From NCBI GenBank assembly GCA_045661365.1, contig JAZRFL010000052.1, positions 1 to 7,465 on the forward strand: a stretch of DNA of 7,465 bases, in the 5' to 3' direction. This DNA comes from UMGS1484 sp045661365 (GTDB taxonomy: Bacteria; Bacillota; Clostridia; Oscillospirales; Acutalibacteraceae). The translations under genes and the position numbers were made by a program. This document shows, piece by piece, positions 5,407 to 7,465 of the stretch. The number at the start of each line of letters is the position of its first letter. Position 1 is the first letter of the stretch. The notes under the pieces were generated by a model. It was not told the DNA's origin. It saw only the letters and a program-made list of their open reading frames with translations, and made no database searches.

Positions 5407-6780
5407 TTAACAAAAAGTCTGCACATAGTCAAATTGTGCTTGCAACGAGGCTACCGAAGGGCCGCCTGCGCTGGTACGGGAAAAGGTGCAGGTTTCCAGC
5501 GAAATCGCTTGCCATAAATCGTCGTCAAACAAATCGCTAAAGGATTTGTAATCTTCCATAGGCAAGGTTTCCAGCACCAAATGCCGTTCTATACATACTG
5601 CCACGATTTGCCCCACGATTTTGTAAGCACTGCGGAAGGGCAACCCCTTTTTCACCAAATAGTCGGCAAGGTCGGTGGCGTTGATGAACCCTTCCCCCGC
5701 CGCTTTCAGCATGTTGGCGGGAATGGCTTTCATGGTTTGAATCATAGGAGCAAAAATTCCAAGGCAAGCCTTGACCGTTTCCAAACTGTCAAATATGGCT
5801 TCTTTGTCTTCTTGCATGTCTTTGTTATAAGCAAGAGGCAGTCCTTTTAAGGTGGTGAGCAATGCTAGCAGGTCACCGTAGACCCGACCGGTTTTGCCGC
5901 GAACCAGCTCTGCCATGTCGGAATTTTTCTTTTGCGGCATAATCGAGGAACCGGTGGTGTAGCTGTCGTCTAACTCCACAAACTTGAATTCCCACGAAGA
6001 CCACAAAATGATCTCTTCCGAAAACCGAGAAAGATGGGTCATGATCAAAGCGAAGGCGCTCATTAGTTCCACGCAAAAGTCCCGATCGGAAACCCCGTCT
6101 ATAGAGTTGAGCATGATTCCGTCAAAGCCCAAAGCCTGAGCGGTCATGGCGCGGTCGGTGGGGTAGGTGGTTCCTGCCAAAGCACAGGAGCCCAAGGGGG
6201 AGTAGTTCATTCGCTTGACCGCATCTTGCACCCGCGTAATGTCACGGGTGAACATCATGGCGTAGGCCATTAGGTGATGGGCAAAGGTAATGGGCTGTGC
6301 CCGTTGCAAATGGGTGTACCCGGGCATAATGGTTTGGGTGTGCGCTTTGGCTTGGGAGAGGATCGCAACCAGCAATTGCTTGAGCAGATCGATCACCTGT
6401 TCGGATTGATCCCGCAAATACAGGCGAATGTCCACCGCCACTTGGTCGTTGCGGCTGCGGGCGGTGTGTAACCGCTTGCCTACGTCACCAATGCGGCGGG
6501 TAAGCTCCGCTTCAACAAACATATGAATATCTTCGGCGTTCATGTCGATTGGGGTTTTGCCCGCTTCAATGTCGGTCAAAATTTCTTCCAACGCGGCTAT
6601 GATTTGTTGACTGTCTTGGGGGTCAATAATACCGGTAGCACCCAACATGGCGGCGTGCGCCATAGAACCGGTAATGTCTTGCCGCACCATTTTGCAGTCA
6701 AAATGAATCGAAGAGTTAAAGTCGTCGGCTTGCTTGTCCAAAGCTTTGGCAAAGCGGCCTGCCCACATTTTATCGCTCAT
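5407..6780 (-). CDS. argH: Argininosuccinate lyase
   Basis: This enzyme splits argininosuccinate into arginine and fumarate, the last step of arginine synthesis. The 457 residues equal the usual family length. It belongs to the fumarase/aspartase superfamily and shows its signature GSSIMPQKKN (277-286), whose serine pair includes the catalytic base. It also has KRLHTARSRNDQ (102-113), the Thr156-His157 of YTHLQRAQP and the N-terminal MWAGRF. The common Pro after QKKN is Ser287, a small deviation. The start at 6780 (MSDKMWAGRF) fits the family, but its ribosome-binding site is weak (AAGG 10 bases upstream). It lies only 12 bases after the argG stop, so coupling from argG probably helps. I see nothing suggesting loss of function. 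Confidence 0.97.
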   Translation of the reverse strand: MSDKMWAGRFAKALDKQADDFNSSIHFDCKMVRQDITGSMAHAAMLGATGIIDPQDSQQIIAALEEILTDIEAGKTPIDMNAEDIHMFVEAELTRRIGDVGKRLHTARSRNDQVAVDIRLYLRDQSEQVIDLLKQLLVAILSQAKAHTQTIMPGYTHLQRAQPITFAHHLMAYAMMFTRDITRVQDAVKRMNYSPLGSCALAGTTYPTDRAMTAQALGFDGIMLNSIDGVSDRDFCVELMSAFALIMTHLSRFSEEIILWSSWEFKFVELDDSYTTGSSIMPQKKNSDMAELVRGKTGRVYGDLLALLTTLKGLPLAYNKDMQEDKEAIFDSLETVKACLGIFAPMIQTMKAIPANMLKAAGEGFINATDLADYLVKKGLPFRSAYKIVGQIVAVCIERHLVLETLPMEDYKSFSDLFDDDLWQAISLETCTFSRTSAGGPSVASLQAQFDYVQTFC

Positions 6781-6792
6781 AGTGAAACAACC

Positions 6793-7465
6793 TTACTTGT
6801 TTTCGTTTTTTTGATTGGCTCTGGCTTGCACTTCAATCGGCAAACCAAACAGGTTGATAAAGCCGGTAGCATCGGCTTGGTTGTAAACCTCGTCTTCGTC
6901 AAAGGTTGCGATTTCGGGGTCGTACAAAGAGTAAGAACTCCAAACGCCGGCGTTAATCATGTTTCCTTTGTACAGTTTCAGGCGAACTTTACCGGTGCAG
7001 TTTTTCATCAGCACGTCTACAAAAGCAGACAAGGCTTCACGCAGGGGGGTGAACCATTGACCGTTGTAAACCAAATCGGCAAAGGTAACTGCCAACTCTT
7101 GTTTTTTGTGAGCGGCATATTTGTCAAGACACAAGGTTTCCAAAACGTTCAAGGCTTTGTAAAGAATAGCACCACCGGGAGTTTCGTAAACACCACGGCA
7201 TTTCATGCCAACCAAACGGTTTTCAACAATATCCAAAAGACCAATGCCGTTGGCACCGCCCAATTCGTTGAGTTTCAAAATGATTTCTTTGGCGGTCATT
7301 TTTTCGCCGTCCAAAGCAACGGGTACACCTTGTCCAAAATCCGAGGTGATGTAGGTGGGCACGTCGGGAGCGACAATGGGAGAAACGCCCATTTCGAGGA
7401 ACCCTTTTTTTTCATAGGTGGGTTCGTTGCCGGGATCTTGCAAATCCAAACCTTCATGGCTCAAG
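6793..7465 (-). CDS. argG: Argininosuccinate synthase, C-terminal part (5' end outside window)
   Basis: This enzyme joins citrulline and aspartate using ATP, the step before ArgH. About 224 C-terminal residues of a family near 400 are present, and the gene runs off the right edge in frame. Matches include SHEGLDL, GVPVALDGEKM, ENRLVGMKCRGVYETPGG, QWFTPLREALSAFVD, GKVRLKLYKGN, YSLYDPEIATFDEDEVYNQ and GFINLFGLP. Within ENRLVGMKCRGVY, the Glu and the Tyr 12 residues later correspond to the citrulline-binding pair known in the family. Cys replaces the usual Ser in MKSRG. A TTG codon lies at 7464, but it is an internal Leu and not a start. The polypeptide ends with a charged tail (ANQKNENK) just before argH. 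Confidence 0.96.
   Translation of the reverse strand, partial: LSHEGLDLQDPGNEPTYEKKGFLEMGVSPIVAPDVPTYITSDFGQGVPVALDGEKMTAKEIILKLNELGGANGIGLLDIVENRLVGMKCRGVYETPGGAILYKALNVLETLCLDKYAAHKKQELAVTFADLVYNGQWFTPLREALSAFVDVLMKNCTGKVRLKLYKGNMINAGVWSSYSLYDPEIATFDEDEVYNQADATGFINLFGLPIEVQARANQKNENK

Noticed and set aside
5372..5413. Longer binding protein starting at 5413
   Set aside because: It would overlap argH and place a charged stretch before an evident signal peptide. ATG 5371 has a good ribosome-binding site.
180..6471. Plus-strand open frames, including 521-895, 2064-2564 and 3078-3614
   Set aside because: All lie opposite well-conserved minus-strand genes and their translations show no recognisable domain.
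7462..7464. TTG at 7464 as the argG start
   Set aside because: It lies mid-gene within the conserved LSHEGLDL stretch; the real start is beyond the window.

Overview
The window is one unbroken run of minus-strand genes. In transcription order (right to left) they are argG (3' part), argH, a three-gene polar amino acid ABC importer (binding protein, permease, ATPase), argF, carA and carB (5' part). Intergenic gaps are 1 to 67 bases and one pair overlaps, so this looks like the interior of a single operon. I see no convincing promoter or rho-independent terminator, and no RNA gene, mobile element or CRISPR array. The organism looks like a moderate-GC anaerobic Firmicute of the Clostridia/Oscillospirales type. 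The reasons are purine-rich Shine-Dalgarno sites, a lipoprotein-type binding protein, and protein wording typical of that group. This placement is inference from style, not a search result.

Region by region: 6793-7465 holds the C-terminal half of argininosuccinate synthase; 5407-6780 argininosuccinate lyase; 4586-5371 the binding lipoprotein; 4538-4574 a 14-bp intercistronic hairpin; 3748-4518 the permease; 3039-3761 the ATPase; 2031-3014 ornithine carbamoyltransferase; 912-1967 the carbamoyl-phosphate synthase small subunit; 1-910 the start of the large subunit. Together the enzymes make carbamoyl phosphate, transfer it to ornithine, and convert citrulline to arginine via argininosuccinate. 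The ornithine-forming genes are not in view. The embedded importer could supply ornithine, citrulline, arginine or another polar amino acid.

Two results stand out. First, CarA has an intact reading frame but has lost its glutaminase chemistry. The nucleophile Cys is Gly (residue 244), the catalytic His is Glu (residue 327), and the glutamine-contacting Ser equivalent to E. coli Ser47 is Ala (residue 46). This predicts an ammonia-dependent synthase with a structural small subunit, analogous to vertebrate CPS I, wired into an arginine operon. Second, bases 1-19 read on the minus strand as the start of the MGI/BGISEQ sequencing adapter. The window therefore begins at a contig end carrying uncut adapter, and the apparent loss of metal-binding residues in the last CarB codons is an artefact.
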